A model generated the notes under the pieces. It saw only the letters and a list, made by a program, of their open reading frames with translations, was not told the DNA's origin and made no database searches. A DNA stretch of 64,000 nucleotides from NCBI RefSeq assembly GCF_947500765.1, contig NZ_CANMTH010000008.1, positions 1 through 64,000 of the forward strand. Reading direction: 5' to 3'. How positions within the stretch are numbered: the first letter of the stretch is position 1; each line of letters starts with the position of its first letter. Shown here in pieces: positions 63,937 through 64,000 of this stretch. A program made the position numbers and the translations under genes. This DNA is from an uncultured Formosa sp. GTDB taxonomy: Bacteria; Bacteroidota; Bacteroidia; Flavobacteriales; Flavobacteriaceae.

Positions 63937-64000
63937 TGCATTCTATTTTAGAAATTTACTATTATAGTGAATTAAATATCATAACTTATTTTAAAGCCTG

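Noticed and set aside
1..64000. tRNA, rRNA, CRISPR arrays, insertion sequences or prophage
   Set aside because: No cloverleaf-like sequence, repeat-spacer pattern, transposase or integrase was seen in either strand.

Overview
The window looks like a chromosome segment of a marine Flavobacteriia-type Bacteroidetes. It is AT-rich, has SusC/SusD pairs, an HTCS regulator, T9SS C-terminal sorting domains, many lipoprotein CAZymes and sulfatases, FecI/FecR-type regulation, TAnnTTTG promoter boxes, and no Shine-Dalgarno-like leaders. No tRNA, rRNA, CRISPR array or insertion sequence was seen.

Region A (1-6.7 kb) is cytoplasmic uronate catabolism. It holds the 3' end of a KduD-like dehydrogenase, an ExuT-like hexuronate transporter, a LacI-type regulator on the minus strand, and a divergent operon of fructuronate reductase (SDR type), mannonate dehydratase (UxuA) and uronate isomerase (UxaC). 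Two identical 12-bp palindromes flank the core promoter of that operon.

Region B (6.8-40.4 kb) is a large polysaccharide utilisation locus (PUL). A minus-strand HTCS faces a plus-strand run that starts with a GH88 unsaturated glucuronyl hydrolase and SusC/SusD. It continues with three S1 sulfatases carrying three different formylglycine motifs, an agarase-like GH-A hydrolase, a GH43/GH117-like propeller, a heparinase II/III-like lyase, a CE6-like esterase, three related beta-helix proteins (two with twin DNRLRE/CBM96-like modules and T9SS tails, one of these also carrying an esterase and a betagamma-crystallin-like domain), a GH2 enzyme with a malectin-like tail, and a sialate O-acetylesterase-like protein. 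The set fits a sulfated, O-acetylated, uronic-acid-containing glycan. The glycan itself cannot be named from sequence. Unsaturated uronate from GH88 would enter the Kdu branch, and saturated glucuronate would enter UxaC/Uxu.

Region C (40.4-55.6 kb) starts with an unrecognised minus-strand gene and a 635-bp gene-free gap. A second PUL follows under ECF sigma/FecR control: SusC with an STN signalling domain, SusD, two tandem PIG-L deacetylases, a FucP-like sugar symporter, a ROK kinase without the usual zinc motif, and a large PcRGLX/YetA (PL26)-like lipoprotein. It closes with a strong terminator.

Region D (55.8-64 kb) is mostly housekeeping or unassigned: a YqiA/YcfP-like hydrolase, a large TPR/TerB-like protein, a metallophosphoesterase, a DUF134 / small DUF5320-like / NifX-like operon with a readable promoter and palindrome, RibA GTP cyclohydrolase II overlapping a hot-dog thioesterase, and a PLP-fold protein with a long N-terminal extension.

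Identities rest on motif reading only. No database search was run.
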